Position numbers and translations under genes: made by a program
The notes under the pieces: model-generated
Database searches by the model: none
What the model saw: only the letters and a program-made list of their open reading frames with translations
What the model was told of the DNA's origin: nothing
NCBI GenBank assembly: GCA_964573285.1
Contig: CAZNJD010000060.1
Location: forward strand, 1-54,441
DNA from: UBA1140 sp964573285
GTDB lineage: Bacteria; Campylobacterota; Campylobacteria; Campylobacterales; Sulfurovaceae
Reading direction: 5' to 3'
Length of the DNA stretch: 54,441 bases
Shown here: in pieces, positions 23,839-32,783 of the stretch
Position numbering within the stretch: position 1 is the stretch's first letter
Layout: each line of letters begins with the position of its first letter

Positions 23839-25749
23839 ATGGAAAGTTTAGTATATATAGCACTCTTTGCTCCTTTTATTGGGTCACTGTTTGCTGGACT
23901 CTTTTTTGCGAGAAGTCCAAAAAATATTATAGTTGGTATTGTTAACCCTGCTTTGATTGGAGTATCATTATTAGCTTCAATTATTTTGGCATTTCATGTG
24001 GCTGAATTTGGTGAAGTTCATGTCACTATGATGGATTGGATAAGTGCAGGTAGTTTGCATATTTCATTTGGTTTCCTTGTTGATGAGGTGAGTGTAACTA
24101 TGATGGTAGTTGTTACAACTGTTTCAACTGTAGTTCATGTCTATTCAAATGGATATATGGACCATGATAAAAGTTTCAATAGATTTTTCTCATATCTATC
24201 TGCATTTGTTTTCTCAATGATGATTTTGGTTATGAGCGATAACTTTGCTGGTCTATTTATCGGTTGGGAAGGTGTTGGTGTATGTTCATGGTTACTAATT
24301 GGTTTTTGGTATCACAAAGCAGATGTTACACCTGATATTAATCCTGCTATTTCACCATCATATGCAGCAAATGAGGCATTTATTATGAACCGTATAGCTG
24401 ACCTTGGTATGTTAGTTGGTATATTCTTAATTTATTGGAATGTAGGTTCACTTCAATATGCCGTTGTATTTGATGCATTGCCTCATTTAGCAGATGGAAT
24501 ATTAGTATCTATTGCAATTGGACTATTTATTGGTGCAATGGGTAAATCAGCTCAATTTCCACTACACACATGGTTAACAGATGCTATGGAAGGCCCTACA
24601 CCAGTCTCAGCACTTATTCACGCTGCAACAATGGTAACAGCAGGGGTTTTCTTGGTTATTAGAGCCAATCCACTATTTGGAATGGATGCAGTACAAGGTG
24701 TTAGTTATTTTATAGCAGCACTTGGTACATTTGTAGCCTTTTATGCAGCATCAATGGCTTTGGTCAATAGAGACCTCAAAAGAATTATTGCTTACTCTAC
24801 ACTTTCACAGTTAGGGTATATGTTTGCAGCAGCTGGTCTTGGTGCCTATTGGATTGCACTTTTCCACCTTGCAGCTCACGCATTTTTCAAAGCTCTCTTA
24901 TTCTTGGGTGCAGGTAATGTTATGCACGCTATGGATGATGAACTAGATATTTTCAAAATGGGTGGACTCAAGAAAGTAATGAGAGGAACTTATATATATA
25001 TGGGTGTAGCTTCATTGGCACTTGCAGGTATTCCACCACTAGCTGGATATTTCTCAAAAGATGCTATTATAGAGACAGCATTTAATGAGGGAACTCTTAT
25101 TCTTTGGGGAATGTTAGTATTTACAGCAGGGCTTACAGCATTTTATAGCTTTAGACAAGTATTCTTGACTTTTGAAGGTGAAGAGAGATATAAACCACTC
25201 GGTTTCCATCCTCATGAGATGTATAAATATGTATTGGTAGCACTATCACCATTGGCTATATTGGCAGTGATTACAGGTTGGTTCCAAGGTAGTTTCCATG
25301 AGTTTATTATCTCTTTATTACCTGAGTATGAGATGAGTCATCATACGCATCATCTCGCAGGTAAATTAGGTCTTATTGTCTTAGCATTTGCTGTTGCAGG
25401 AATTATTATTGCTTATTTCAAATATGCTAGAAGAGGTGAGAAAGCATTTAAACAAGATGAAAAAGTAGAAAATGGATTTGTTTATAAATTATTGATAAAT
25501 CAATATTATGTTCCTTACTTTTATGTAGAGTATATTGTAAAACCATATAAAATAATTTCAGAAAAATTCTGGGCAATAGACAAAGCAGTGGTAGATGGAA
25601 CTGTTGATATGATTGCAAAAGTAATATATACAACAGGTGATAAAACAAGAAGAATACAAAATGGTAATCTCTCATCCTATCTTAATTGGATGGGTGCTGG
25701 TACACTATTATTAATATTAGCAGCAGCTATATCTGCTGTTATGGGTTAA
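23839..25749 (+). CDS. nuoL: NADH-quinone oxidoreductase subunit L
   Basis: An antiporter-like, proton-pumping subunit at the distal end of the membrane arm, 636 aa with about 16 TM segments. Typical blocks: FIGWEGVGVCSWLLIGFW (the key glutamate), QFPLHTWLTDAMEGPTPVSA, and RDLKRIIAYSTLSQLGYM. The C-terminal part includes the lateral-helix region. It starts four bases after nuoK. Confidence 0.98.
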   Translation: MESLVYIALFAPFIGSLFAGLFFARSPKNIIVGIVNPALIGVSLLASIILAFHVAEFGEVHVTMMDWISAGSLHISFGFLVDEVSVTMMVVVTTVSTVVHVYSNGYMDHDKSFNRFFSYLSAFVFSMMILVMSDNFAGLFIGWEGVGVCSWLLIGFWYHKADVTPDINPAISPSYAANEAFIMNRIADLGMLVGIFLIYWNVGSLQYAVVFDALPHLADGILVSIAIGLFIGAMGKSAQFPLHTWLTDAMEGPTPVSALIHAATMVTAGVFLVIRANPLFGMDAVQGVSYFIAALGTFVAFYAASMALVNRDLKRIIAYSTLSQLGYMFAAAGLGAYWIALFHLAAHAFFKALLFLGAGNVMHAMDDELDIFKMGGLKKVMRGTYIYMGVASLALAGIPPLAGYFSKDAIIETAFNEGTLILWGMLVFTAGLTAFYSFRQVFLTFEGEERYKPLGFHPHEMYKYVLVALSPLAILAVITGWFQGSFHEFIISLLPEYEMSHHTHHLAGKLGLIVLAFAVAGIIIAYFKYARRGEKAFKQDEKVENGFVYKLLINQYYVPYFYVEYIVKPYKIISEKFWAIDKAVVDGTVDMIAKVIYTTGDKTRRIQNGNLSSYLNWMGAGTLLLILAAAISAVMG

Positions 25750-25759
25750 GGAGAGGTTT

Positions 25760-27292
25760 ATGGAACATATATTAAGTATATTAATATTTTTCCCACTATT
25801 GGCTGGGATATTAGGATTTGTCGTTGATAAGGAGTCTGCTAAAGCATACGGTATATCAGTGGCATCAGTAGAGTTTTTACTCTCTCTTTGGTTATGGATG
25901 AGTTTTGATACAACATATGCAGGTATGCAATTTAGTGAGTTTGCTCCAATTATCTCACGGTTTGGTATATCATATAATTTAGGGGTAGATGGTATATCTC
26001 TATTTATTGTAATAATGGCAGCGTTAATAACACTGTTGGGTATAATTTTATTAGATGAGAGCAAAATAGCAAATATGAAAAATATGATTGTCTCTTTATT
26101 ATTTTTAGAAATGACAATGGTAGGTGTTTTCTTATCATTAGATGCTATTATCTTCTATATGTTTTGGGAGTTATCTTTGGTACCTATGCTTTATCTTATT
26201 GGAGCATGGGGAGGGCCAACTAGAGTATATGCAGCAGTTAAATTTTTCTTATATACATTTGCAGGTTCGTTAGTAATGTTGGTAGGTCTTTTGGTTATTG
26301 CATATCTTTATCACTTAGAATCGGGAGTATGGACATTTAATTTATTAGATTGGTATCAATTAGATTTGTCTGTAGGATTACAATTTTGGTTATTCTTGGC
26401 ACTTTTTGCTGGGTTTGCTATCAAAGTTCCTATGTTTCCATTTCATACATGGTTACCACATGCACATGGTCAAGCACCAACTATTGGTTCTGTAATATTA
26501 GCCGCAGTATTACTTAAAATGGGTACTTATGGATTTGTAAGATTTTCACTTCCACTGTTTCCTGATGCTTCAGTTGAGATGATACCATTTATTGTGATAC
26601 TCTCTATTATTATGGTTATATATACAGCTATGGTAGCATTTGCACAAAAAGATATGAAACAAGTTATTGCTTACTCTTCTGTATCACATATGGGTATTAT
26701 TATGATTGGTGTTTTTGCTATGAATGCTGAAGGTCTTGGTGGTTCTATCTTCTTGATGTTATCACATGGTATAGTATCAGGTGCTTTGTTTATGCTTGTA
26801 GGTGTAATATATGAGAGAACAGGAACTAAAACTATGAGTAAATTTGGTGGATTGGCATCTGTTATGCCAGTATATGCAACTGTTTTTGGTATTATGTTAA
26901 TGGCATCAGTTGGTCTTCCACTTACTATCGGATTTGTTGGTGAGTTCTTGGTACTACTTGGTTTCTATCATGTTTCGCCAATTGCTACTATTTTAGCAGG
27001 TACAACGATTATTATTGGGTCTATTTACATGTTGAGTCTCTTTAAAAAATCATTTTTTGGTCCTGTAACTAATGAAAAGAATAGAGATTTAAAAGATTTA
27101 AATGCTAGAGAGTTAACAGCACTATTACCATTGGTTGCAATTGTTATATGGTTAGGTGTATATCCTAAACCAGTATTAGAACCAATTGATATGAGTGTAA
27201 AGAAACTTTTGGTTAATATGGAATATAAAGCTCGAACAGCCAAGGCTAAAGAGACTATTATTTCTATGCAAAAAGTTAAGGAGGAAAAATAA
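25760..27292 (+). CDS. nuoM: NADH-quinone oxidoreductase subunit M
   Basis: The second antiporter-like pump subunit, 510 aa. Landmarks: YNLGVDGISLF, FYMFWELSLVPMLYLIGAWGG with the conserved glutamate, PMFPFHTWLPHAHGQAPTIGS, and KDMKQVIAYSSVSHMG. The stop overlaps the nuoN start (TAATG). Confidence 0.98.
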   Translation: MEHILSILIFFPLLAGILGFVVDKESAKAYGISVASVEFLLSLWLWMSFDTTYAGMQFSEFAPIISRFGISYNLGVDGISLFIVIMAALITLLGIILLDESKIANMKNMIVSLLFLEMTMVGVFLSLDAIIFYMFWELSLVPMLYLIGAWGGPTRVYAAVKFFLYTFAGSLVMLVGLLVIAYLYHLESGVWTFNLLDWYQLDLSVGLQFWLFLALFAGFAIKVPMFPFHTWLPHAHGQAPTIGSVILAAVLLKMGTYGFVRFSLPLFPDASVEMIPFIVILSIIMVIYTAMVAFAQKDMKQVIAYSSVSHMGIIMIGVFAMNAEGLGGSIFLMLSHGIVSGALFMLVGVIYERTGTKTMSKFGGLASVMPVYATVFGIMLMASVGLPLTIGFVGEFLVLLGFYHVSPIATILAGTTIIIGSIYMLSLFKKSFFGPVTNEKNRDLKDLNARELTALLPLVAIVIWLGVYPKPVLEPIDMSVKKLLVNMEYKARTAKAKETIISMQKVKEEK

Positions 27293-28788
27293 TGTTAGAG
27301 CCAGTAAAAATTAGTTTAGATGCACTTAATCTTGCGACACTTATGCCAATGCTTATTGCAGTCGCTGGTGGTCTTGTTATCTTGACAATTGATTTGATAA
27401 AAGAGAACTTACACAAGTCTTTATATGTTATGTTGACTGTTTTGATTATTCTTATTGATTTGGGTACGACAATAGGACTCAATGTCAATGATAGAGGTTT
27501 CTTTGATTTGATGCTTGTTGATGGTATTTCTATTGTTACTCAAATTCTTATCTTGGTAGCTTCAGTTTTGTTTATACCATTGGCTTTAACTTCAAAAAGA
27601 TTTCATGAGTACTCATATCCTGAGTTCTTTGCACTATTTTTGTTTATGTTAGCAGGTTTACAGTTTATGGTCAGTAGTGATAACTTAATACTGATATTTA
27701 TCGGTCTTGAGACTTCATCTTTGGCTCTATATACTCTTATAGCTCTTCATAATAGACATAACTCTTTTGAGGCTGCTGTTAAGTACTTTACTATGGGTGC
27801 ATTGGCTGCTGGATTCTTTACTATGGGTTCGGCTATCCTTTATGCTATAAGTGGAAGTTTGGAATTAGCTCAAATTGCTGATGTTCTTCAATTAAGAATG
27901 GGTGATAGTGGTATGTTGGCACTTATGATAGGTGGTGCGTCATTCCTTCTTGCTGCATTTGCTTTTAAACTCTCACTATTTCCTTTTCATACATGGGCAC
28001 CTGATGTATATGAAGGAGCATCTGCTCCATTAGCAGGATATATGTCAATTGTTCCAAAAGTAGCTGCATTTGTTGTATCTATGAGAATTTTTGATATGTT
28101 TATCAAACTTAATGTAGAGTGGATACAAATTTCCATCTTGATTATGGCAGTTGTCACAATGACATTAGCTAATATTATGGCATTAGTTCAAGAAGATGTT
28201 AAACGGATGTTGGCATACTCTTCTATTTCTCATGCAGGTTTTGTTATGGCTGCAATTGCAATTGCTACTACCAAATCTAACTCAGCAGTATTTTTATATT
28301 ATGGTCTATTTATGTTTACTAACCTTGGTGCATTTGCTATGTTGTGGGTTAGCCGTCATAAACACAAAATCCATCATGCACGATTTGACCATCCATATGA
28401 GAAGTTTGCAGGTATGATAAATATCATGCCTATGGGTGCTGTAGTTATGGCTCTATTTATGCTATCACTTGCAGGTGTACCACCATTTTCTGTATTTTGG
28501 AGTAAAATTTATATTATGAGTGCTGCTGTTGATATTGGTATGGTATGGTTAGCTATTGTTATGGGTATAAACTCAGCAATTTCAGCATATTATTACTTGA
28601 AATTGGTTGTATATATGTTCTTAAAAGAACCAACAGCAGGTATAAATGAAACAACTGTATATTACAATGTCTCCAAACCATTAATGACAGTTCTTGGTAT
28701 AACTGTATTTGTAACAGTAAGTTCAATATTCTTTGTTGAGCCTCTACTAGAATATATTACACATATGGTTCAAATTAGTGGATATTAA
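27292..28788 (+). CDS. nuoN: NADH-quinone oxidoreductase subunit N
   Basis: The third antiporter-like pump subunit and last gene of the nuo operon, 498 aa. Conserved blocks: FIGLETSSLALYTLIAL with the glutamate, LFPFHTWAPDVYEGASAPLAG, and EDVKRMLAYSSISHAGFVM. A hairpin that could end the operon follows 16 bases after its stop. Confidence 0.97.
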   Translation: MLEPVKISLDALNLATLMPMLIAVAGGLVILTIDLIKENLHKSLYVMLTVLIILIDLGTTIGLNVNDRGFFDLMLVDGISIVTQILILVASVLFIPLALTSKRFHEYSYPEFFALFLFMLAGLQFMVSSDNLILIFIGLETSSLALYTLIALHNRHNSFEAAVKYFTMGALAAGFFTMGSAILYAISGSLELAQIADVLQLRMGDSGMLALMIGGASFLLAAFAFKLSLFPFHTWAPDVYEGASAPLAGYMSIVPKVAAFVVSMRIFDMFIKLNVEWIQISILIMAVVTMTLANIMALVQEDVKRMLAYSSISHAGFVMAAIAIATTKSNSAVFLYYGLFMFTNLGAFAMLWVSRHKHKIHHARFDHPYEKFAGMINIMPMGAVVMALFMLSLAGVPPFSVFWSKIYIMSAAVDIGMVWLAIVMGINSAISAYYYLKLVVYMFLKEPTAGINETTVYYNVSKPLMTVLGITVFVTVSSIFFVEPLLEYITHMVQISGY

Positions 28789-28803
28789 TTATTGAAACTT
28801 CCT

Positions 28804-28831
28804 ACTCTGCCCTCTCTTTTGGGGGTAGAGT
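28804..28831 (+). terminator. Probable terminator of the nuo operon
   Basis: ACTCTGCCC (28804-28812) pairs with GGGTAGAGT (28823-28831), one G-U wobble, around a ten-base loop, followed by TATTACTT. The T-run is imperfect. Its position 16 bases after nuoN supports the call. Confidence 0.6.
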
Positions 28832-28932
28832 TATTACTTAGATAGATGTGTGTTTTAGTAGCAAAGTATCTCTTTTAAACTCTTTTAAGTATATTCTTCT
28901 TTTAGTTAATAATTATCAAATTTGATATTGGT

Positions 28933-28938
28933 TATAAT
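28933..28938 (+). promoter_or_regulatory. -10 element for atpE
   Basis: TATAAT with a TG two bases further up than the extended -10 position, in the 297-base gap before atpE. Starting about seven bases downstream, the transcript would have a leader of about 140 bases. Confidence 0.6.
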
Positions 28939-28944
28939 CGCGTC

Positions 28945-29085
28945 GTTATTACGAAGTGATAAGTAGGGAAATAGTTTGCATTTATGTGACTGTTGGCATA
29001 TATTTTATATATGTTTACGCTATCCGAACAGACTTTGAAACGCAGTCGAAGGGGACTTAAAGCCCATTAACTTAAGGATTTAAAT
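28945..29085 (+). other. Long structured leader of atpE
   Basis: Three potential stem-loops precede the start codon: CATATAT-TTT-ATATATG (28997-29013) enclosed by CTGTT/AACAG arms, GACT...AGTC around 29031-29047, and GGG...CCC around 29052-29066. The sequence is noticeably richer in G+C than other gaps here. No RNA family is recognised; it could be a cis-regulatory leader or simply an mRNA stabiliser. Confidence 0.4.
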
Positions 29086-29397
29086 ATGAAAAAGTTTTTC
29101 TTACTTTTCTTGGCACTTGGTGCTGTTGCATTTGCTGGTGAAGCTGATGGTAATTCTATGATTAAAGCTTACTCAGTAGTTGCTGCTGGTGTTGGTCTAG
29201 GTCTTGCTGCTCTCGGTGGAGCTATTGGTATGGGTCATACAGCTGCTGCTACTATTGCTGGAACTGCTAGAAACCCTGGTCTTGGTGGTAAATTAATGAC
29301 TACTATGTTTATTGCTCTTGCAATGATTGAAGCACAAGTTATTTATACACTTGTTATTGCTCTTATTGCTCTTTATGCTAACCCATTTCTTGGATAA
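29086..29397 (+). CDS. atpE: ATP synthase F0 subunit c
   Basis: A proteolipid that forms the rotating c-ring. Two TM helices flank the polar loop ARNPGLGG (about residues 63-70). The proton-carrying acid is the glutamate in ALAMIEAQVIYTLV. The first ~18 residues look like a signal peptide (KKFFLLFLALGAVAFA), which lengthens the protein to 103 aa. It stands alone, away from the other atp genes, as is usual in Campylobacterota. A hairpin follows at 29423. Confidence 0.97.
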   Translation: MKKFFLLFLALGAVAFAGEADGNSMIKAYSVVAAGVGLGLAALGGAIGMGHTAAATIAGTARNPGLGGKLMTTMFIALAMIEAQVIYTLVIALIALYANPFLG

Positions 29398-29422
29398 TTA
29401 GTAGTTTAAAGAGTAGATAAGG

Positions 29423-29447
29423 TTGGGGTGGTATAATTCCACCCTAA
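29423..29447 (+). terminator. Hairpin after atpE, overlapping a TATAAT
   Basis: TTGGGGTGG (29423-29431) pairs with CCACCCTAA (29439-29447), one of the strongest stems in the window, placed 25 bases after the atpE stop. The loop holds TATAAT (29432-29437), which could also be the -10 of the tRNA-Leu gene. The T-run is weak (TTCCTTATAT). Confidence 0.6.
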
Positions 29448-29492
29448 TTCCTTATATATAGGTTTGTAATAAGCCTTTAAGTTATCAAAAAT

Positions 29493-29578
29493 GCGAAGGT
29501 GGTGGAACGGTAGACACGCCAGCTTGAGGGGCTGGTGCCATTTTTGGTGTGAGGGTTCAAATCCCTTTCTTCGCACCA
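29493..29578 (+). tRNA. tRNA-Leu (GAG anticodon)
   Basis: A complete cloverleaf of the long-variable-arm type. Acceptor GCGAAGG pairs with TCTTCGC, followed by discriminator A and an encoded CCA (29576-29578). The anticodon stem CCAGC/GCTGG encloses TTGAGGG with GAG. The T arm is GAGGG-TTCAAAT-CCCTT. The variable arm folds as TGCCA...TGGTG-like pairing. It reads CUC/CUU leucine codons. Confidence 0.95.
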
Positions 29579-29669
29579 TTTTAAGAGCTTCTTGAAGCTT
29601 TTCTAAAATAATAAATACTCCAAAAATAGAAAAATCAATTATTTCATTAAATTAATAAAAAGGCAACTA

Positions 29670-30113
29670 ATGAATAAAATATACTACTCTTATAATGAAT
29701 TCCAAAAAGACCTAAAAATTCTAATAAAAAAAATAGATAAACCATTTGATACTATTATCCCTATAGCTAGAGGTGGGTTTACTATATCTCATCTCTTGGG
29801 TGAGTATTATAATATTCGAGAGATTTATGCAATGAATACTATAGGATATAATGATACTTATAAGTTAGATAGTGTAGAGATATTTAATATTCCTGATTTA
29901 AAAAAGAGTCAAATAGCTTTGATAGTAGATGATATAGTTGATAGTGGTGATACACTTATAGCTATTTTAAAAGTGCTAAAAGAGAGATACCCTAGAGTTA
30001 TTTTCTATAGTGCCTCTATATTTTATAAAAAAACTGCTAAAATTGCACCAACTTGGTATGTCAAAGAGACTTATGATTGGATTGATTTCTTTTGGACAAC
30101 TGATTTAAAGTAG
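29670..30113 (+). CDS. Phosphoribosyltransferase (purine PRTase-like)
   Basis: A 147-aa type I PRTase. The PRPP loop is ALIVDDIVDSGDTLIA near residue 89, and IIPIARGGFTISHLLGEY near residue 30 supplies the other conserved segment. The C-terminal WYVKETYDWIDFFW resembles the hood of xanthine-guanine phosphoribosyltransferases. Probably purine salvage in the cytoplasm, but the base specificity cannot be read here. It lies after tRNA-Leu and 28 bases before pabA/trpG. Confidence 0.85.
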   Translation: MNKIYYSYNEFQKDLKILIKKIDKPFDTIIPIARGGFTISHLLGEYYNIREIYAMNTIGYNDTYKLDSVEIFNIPDLKKSQIALIVDDIVDSGDTLIAILKVLKERYPRVIFYSASIFYKKTAKIAPTWYVKETYDWIDFFWTTDLK

Positions 30114-30141
30114 GGGCAATCCCTAAAAAGGAAAATATTTT

Positions 30142-30711
30142 ATGATTTTAATGATAGATAACTATGATAGTTTTACCTATAATGTGGTGCAGTACTGCTT
30201 AGAATTAGGGGCTAATTTAGAAGTTATTCGTAATGATGAACTCACACTTACACAAATAAAAGAGTTAAATCCCCAAAAGATTATAATCTCTCCTGGCCCT
30301 GCTACTCCTAATGAGGCAGGTGTTACACTTGAAGTAATAAAGGAGTTTGCTGATACTACTCCTATATTTGGTATATGTTTGGGACATCAAAGTATAGCTC
30401 AAGCCTTTGGTGCTGAGGTTATTAGAGCTAAAAATATGATGCATGGTAAAACTTCGCAAGTAGAGATAGATGTGGATACTATTGTATTTGATGGTTTACC
30501 AAAAGAGTTTAGAGCTACACGGTATCACTCTTTGAGTGTAAATAAAGAAAATATACCTGATAATATTATTATAACTTCTCATAGTAAAGATGACCATGAG
30601 ATAATGTCATTAGAGATAAAAGACAAACCTATTTATGGAGTTCAATTTCATCCAGAGTCTATTATGAGTGAGTATGGGCATAAGATATTGGATAATTTTT
30701 TAAAGTTATAA
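30142..30711 (+). CDS. pabA: Anthranilate/aminodeoxychorismate synthase glutaminase subunit
   Basis: A class I glutamine amidotransferase that supplies ammonia to a chorismate-using synthase for tryptophan or folate. It opens LMIDNYDSFTYNVVQY. The nucleophile cysteine is in FGICLGHQSIAQAFG (about residue 79), and the His-Glu pair is in VQFHPESIMSEYG near the C-terminus. The 189-aa length is normal. Neither trpE nor pabB is adjacent, so TrpG and PabA roles cannot be separated, and it may serve both. Confidence 0.9.
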   Translation: MILMIDNYDSFTYNVVQYCLELGANLEVIRNDELTLTQIKELNPQKIIISPGPATPNEAGVTLEVIKEFADTTPIFGICLGHQSIAQAFGAEVIRAKNMMHGKTSQVEIDVDTIVFDGLPKEFRATRYHSLSVNKENIPDNIIITSHSKDDHEIMSLEIKDKPIYGVQFHPESIMSEYGHKILDNFLKL

Positions 30712-31109
30712 AAAATTCATAAAAGAGATAATATAGATGAAAATAACAAAAAAATAGATTTGATTTCTAAAAATTGGTTCTCCCATCTTTATCACCAAAC
30801 AATCCCTAAAACCCCATATTTAGGGTTTTACTTAAAAAAAAATGTTCAAGTTGTCACTACAAGAGAGATTTTTGAACAAAAATAGCTAAAATAAACAGAG
30901 TATATCCTCCTTTGTAGATAAATTTTTAAGCTGTTTAATATGAAGAAACCTCATAATATTATTTTGCTATCAAATGTATTAGCACTAAATAGTTCATTTT
31001 CGCCGAATTTAATCTTTTTTTGGAAGAGAAGCCCGAAATCTCGGGCTTTTGATTTTTGAAATTTGGGTTTGGTAATAAAGATGGGAGATGTTAGATTTAC
31101 TATTTAGAG
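30712..31109. other. Intergenic region with an orphan reading frame and a terminator
   Basis: 398 bases between pabA and the convergent repeat lipoprotein. After the pabA stop the same frame stays open for 57 codons (30712-30885), including SHLYHQTIPKTPYLGFYLKK, without a good start codon or ribosome site. From 30886 to 31028 nothing recognisable is seen. A strong hairpin follows at 31029. Confidence 0.5.
31029..31048. terminator. Rho-independent terminator between convergent genes
   Basis: AAGCCCGA (31029-31036) pairs with TCGGGCTT (31041-31048), a four-base loop, followed on the plus strand by TTGATTTTT. It sits between pabA and the repeat lipoprotein, which run towards each other, and may end both transcripts. 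Confidence 0.8.
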
Positions 31110-32408
31110 TTATCTTTGATTAAATATACTTCCTCTATTATTTGAGGATGATGTACTTTCACTACCATTTGAGCTTGATGTACTCTCACTACTTTGACTA
31201 CTATTTGAGCCTGATGTGCTTTCACTACTTTGACTACTATTTGAGCTTGATGTGCTTTCACTACTTTGACTACTATTTGAGCTTGATGTATTTTCACTAC
31301 TTTGAGTATCATTTGAGTCTGATGTACTTTCACTACTTTGAGTATCATTTGAGCTTGATGTACTTGCTGTATTCTGACTCATTGGATTACCATTAAAAGA
31401 GCTTTGATGACTATTATTTTCAGCTGAATTTTCATGTTCATTTTGTTGTACACCATTTATATATCCACCATTTTCACCATGAGTTTGGCTATTATTTGAA
31501 CTTGATGTATTTGTTGTATTATTCTCTTCTGAACTACTTGCTCTATTCTGACTCATTGGATTTTGAACCGAATTACTATTAAAAAAGGTTTCATGACCTT
31601 CTTGACTTACACCACCATTCATATATCCATTATTTTGACCATCTCTATTTTGTTCTATTGCATTATTATCAACAATAGTTCCATTATGCTCTATCTCTGT
31701 TGTAGTATGAGAATTGCCATTTCCATTATGATTAAATGTTGTTATAGAAGAGTTACCCTCTGTAGATATATTATCTCTATGTGATGAGTGTTGAGTTCTT
31801 CTTCCTTCATCTTCTAACCTAGCTTCTGTTTCAAGAATATGTGCTTTTGTTTTATTTATATCTATAACTGTACCGTTATACTCATTTTGATGCTCTGCTC
31901 TCATTGAACTATGGATTGCATCTAATACATCACTATCTAGCCCATTTAATGATTGTATCTCATCTCTAACTACTCTATCTGTGCCATCTAAAATTTGGAT
32001 ACCATTAGTAGCATTTCCATCTGCATCAAGTGTTTGAAGAAGTTGAGCTACTGTAATATTATCTTCAAGAATTGTAATATTATCTTCTAACATAGAAGCA
32101 TTTATCTCTCTTAATGTAATATCACCTAAAACAAATTTACAATTTTGACCATTTTCAAATGTAAATGTTCCGTTACTATCTGTAACTCCTGTTTCACTTC
32201 CACAACTATAATCTATACCCTCAACTGCAGAGTCAACATAATATCCTGTACCTACTGTTTTACTGCTATTTATAGTAGGAGTGCTTGTAGCAGTAGTTGT
32301 TGGAGATAAAGCTGTAGTTGTATCATCACTACTAGTGCTACCACCTCCTCCACAACCTATTAGTAAAAGTGTAGCTGTCACTATTGAACCTAATGTTAAT
32401 TTTCTCAT
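31110..32408 (-). CDS. Lipoprotein with Ser/Asn-rich 12-residue tandem repeats (432 aa)
   Basis: An N-terminal lipoprotein signal with a lipobox LLIGC at about residue 19, then a Gly/Ser/Thr linker. Residues ~52-175 form a domain opening GTGYYVDSAVEGIDYSCGSE with TGVTDSNGTFTFENGQ, a beta-sandwich-like module seen in other Campylobacterota surface lipoproteins as I recall. The C-terminal half is low complexity, ending in five 12-residue repeats of the type NSSQSSESTSSS. It is probably exposed on the outer surface. Repeat number could vary between strains. The gene runs convergently with pabA. Confidence 0.8.
   Translation of the reverse strand: MRKLTLGSIVTATLLLIGCGGGGSTSSDDTTTALSPTTTATSTPTINSSKTVGTGYYVDSAVEGIDYSCGSETGVTDSNGTFTFENGQNCKFVLGDITLREINASMLEDNITILEDNITVAQLLQTLDADGNATNGIQILDGTDRVVRDEIQSLNGLDSDVLDAIHSSMRAEHQNEYNGTVIDINKTKAHILETEARLEDEGRRTQHSSHRDNISTEGNSSITTFNHNGNGNSHTTTEIEHNGTIVDNNAIEQNRDGQNNGYMNGGVSQEGHETFFNSNSVQNPMSQNRASSSEENNTTNTSSSNNSQTHGENGGYINGVQQNEHENSAENNSHQSSFNGNPMSQNTASTSSSNDTQSSESTSDSNDTQSSENTSSSNSSQSSESTSSSNSSQSSESTSGSNSSQSSESTSSSNGSESTSSSNNRGSIFNQR
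31149..31353 (-). repeat. 36-bp tandem repeats in the lipoprotein gene
   Basis: About five in-frame copies of a 36-base unit, each encoding 12 residues (NSSQSSESTSSS and variants: two copies with NDTQ, one with GS in place of SS). The copies are nearly identical near the 3' end and drift towards the 5' end, as expected for recent slippage or unequal exchange. A period of 36 keeps the frame whatever the copy number. Boundaries are approximate. Confidence 0.8.
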
Positions 32409-32545
32409 GTCTATCCTTTATTTTTTTTAATAAAACAATTATACTAAAAAAGTATTAGCGAAGTATTAGTAAACAATAGAAATATTAATAAACTGAGAAT
32501 TTCTAAAGTAGATTATAACATAACTCTAAAACAGTTACATTTTGA

Positions 32546-32551
32546 TATAAT
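32546..32551 (+). promoter_or_regulatory. -10 element before the DUF2892-like gene and purM
   Basis: TATAAT about 25 bases before the ATG at 32577, in the divergent gap with the lipoprotein gene. No clear -35. It would drive the small membrane protein and purM together. Confidence 0.5.
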
Positions 32552-32576
32552 ATCTCAAAAATTTTTGGAGAGTAGT

Positions 32577-32783
32577 ATGTGTGTTGAAAAACTACAAAAA
32601 ATTCTATTAGCTATGGCATTGGGTATAGTTATGATGTTAATAGCAACAGGTTCTATTAAGGCTGCATTTTTATTACAATTTAGTATCATGATTATCTTGA
32701 TTGTCAGTGGACTAACTGGATTTTGTTATATTACACAAGTACTCAAAACTGCTTTTCCATTATGTAATGAGGAGAAAAAATAG
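32577..32783 (+). CDS. Small membrane protein, DUF2892/YgaP-like
   Basis: 68 aa with two TM helices (about residues 8-25 and 30-55), short charged ends and cysteines at 2, 49 and 63. The pattern resembles the DUF2892 membrane module of YgaP-type rhodanese proteins, but there is no rhodanese domain. The ATG at 32577 follows GGAG by six bases; an in-frame TTG at 32565 is upstream of that site. Its stop overlaps the purM GTG (TAGTG). Confidence 0.7.
   Translation: MCVEKLQKILLAMALGIVMMLIATGSIKAAFLLQFSIMIILIVSGLTGFCYITQVLKTAFPLCNEEKK

Noticed and set aside
31149..31353. Regular repeats that could be taken for a CRISPR array
   Set aside because: The units are contiguous, in frame with a lipoprotein gene and lack unique spacers. 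No CRISPR array or cas gene was seen anywhere in the window.
31142..31396. A plus-strand open frame of 84 codons with a periodic Tyr/Phe/His pattern
   Set aside because: It is the antisense image of the 36-bp repeats of the lipoprotein gene; the period and boundaries coincide, and there is no ribosome site.
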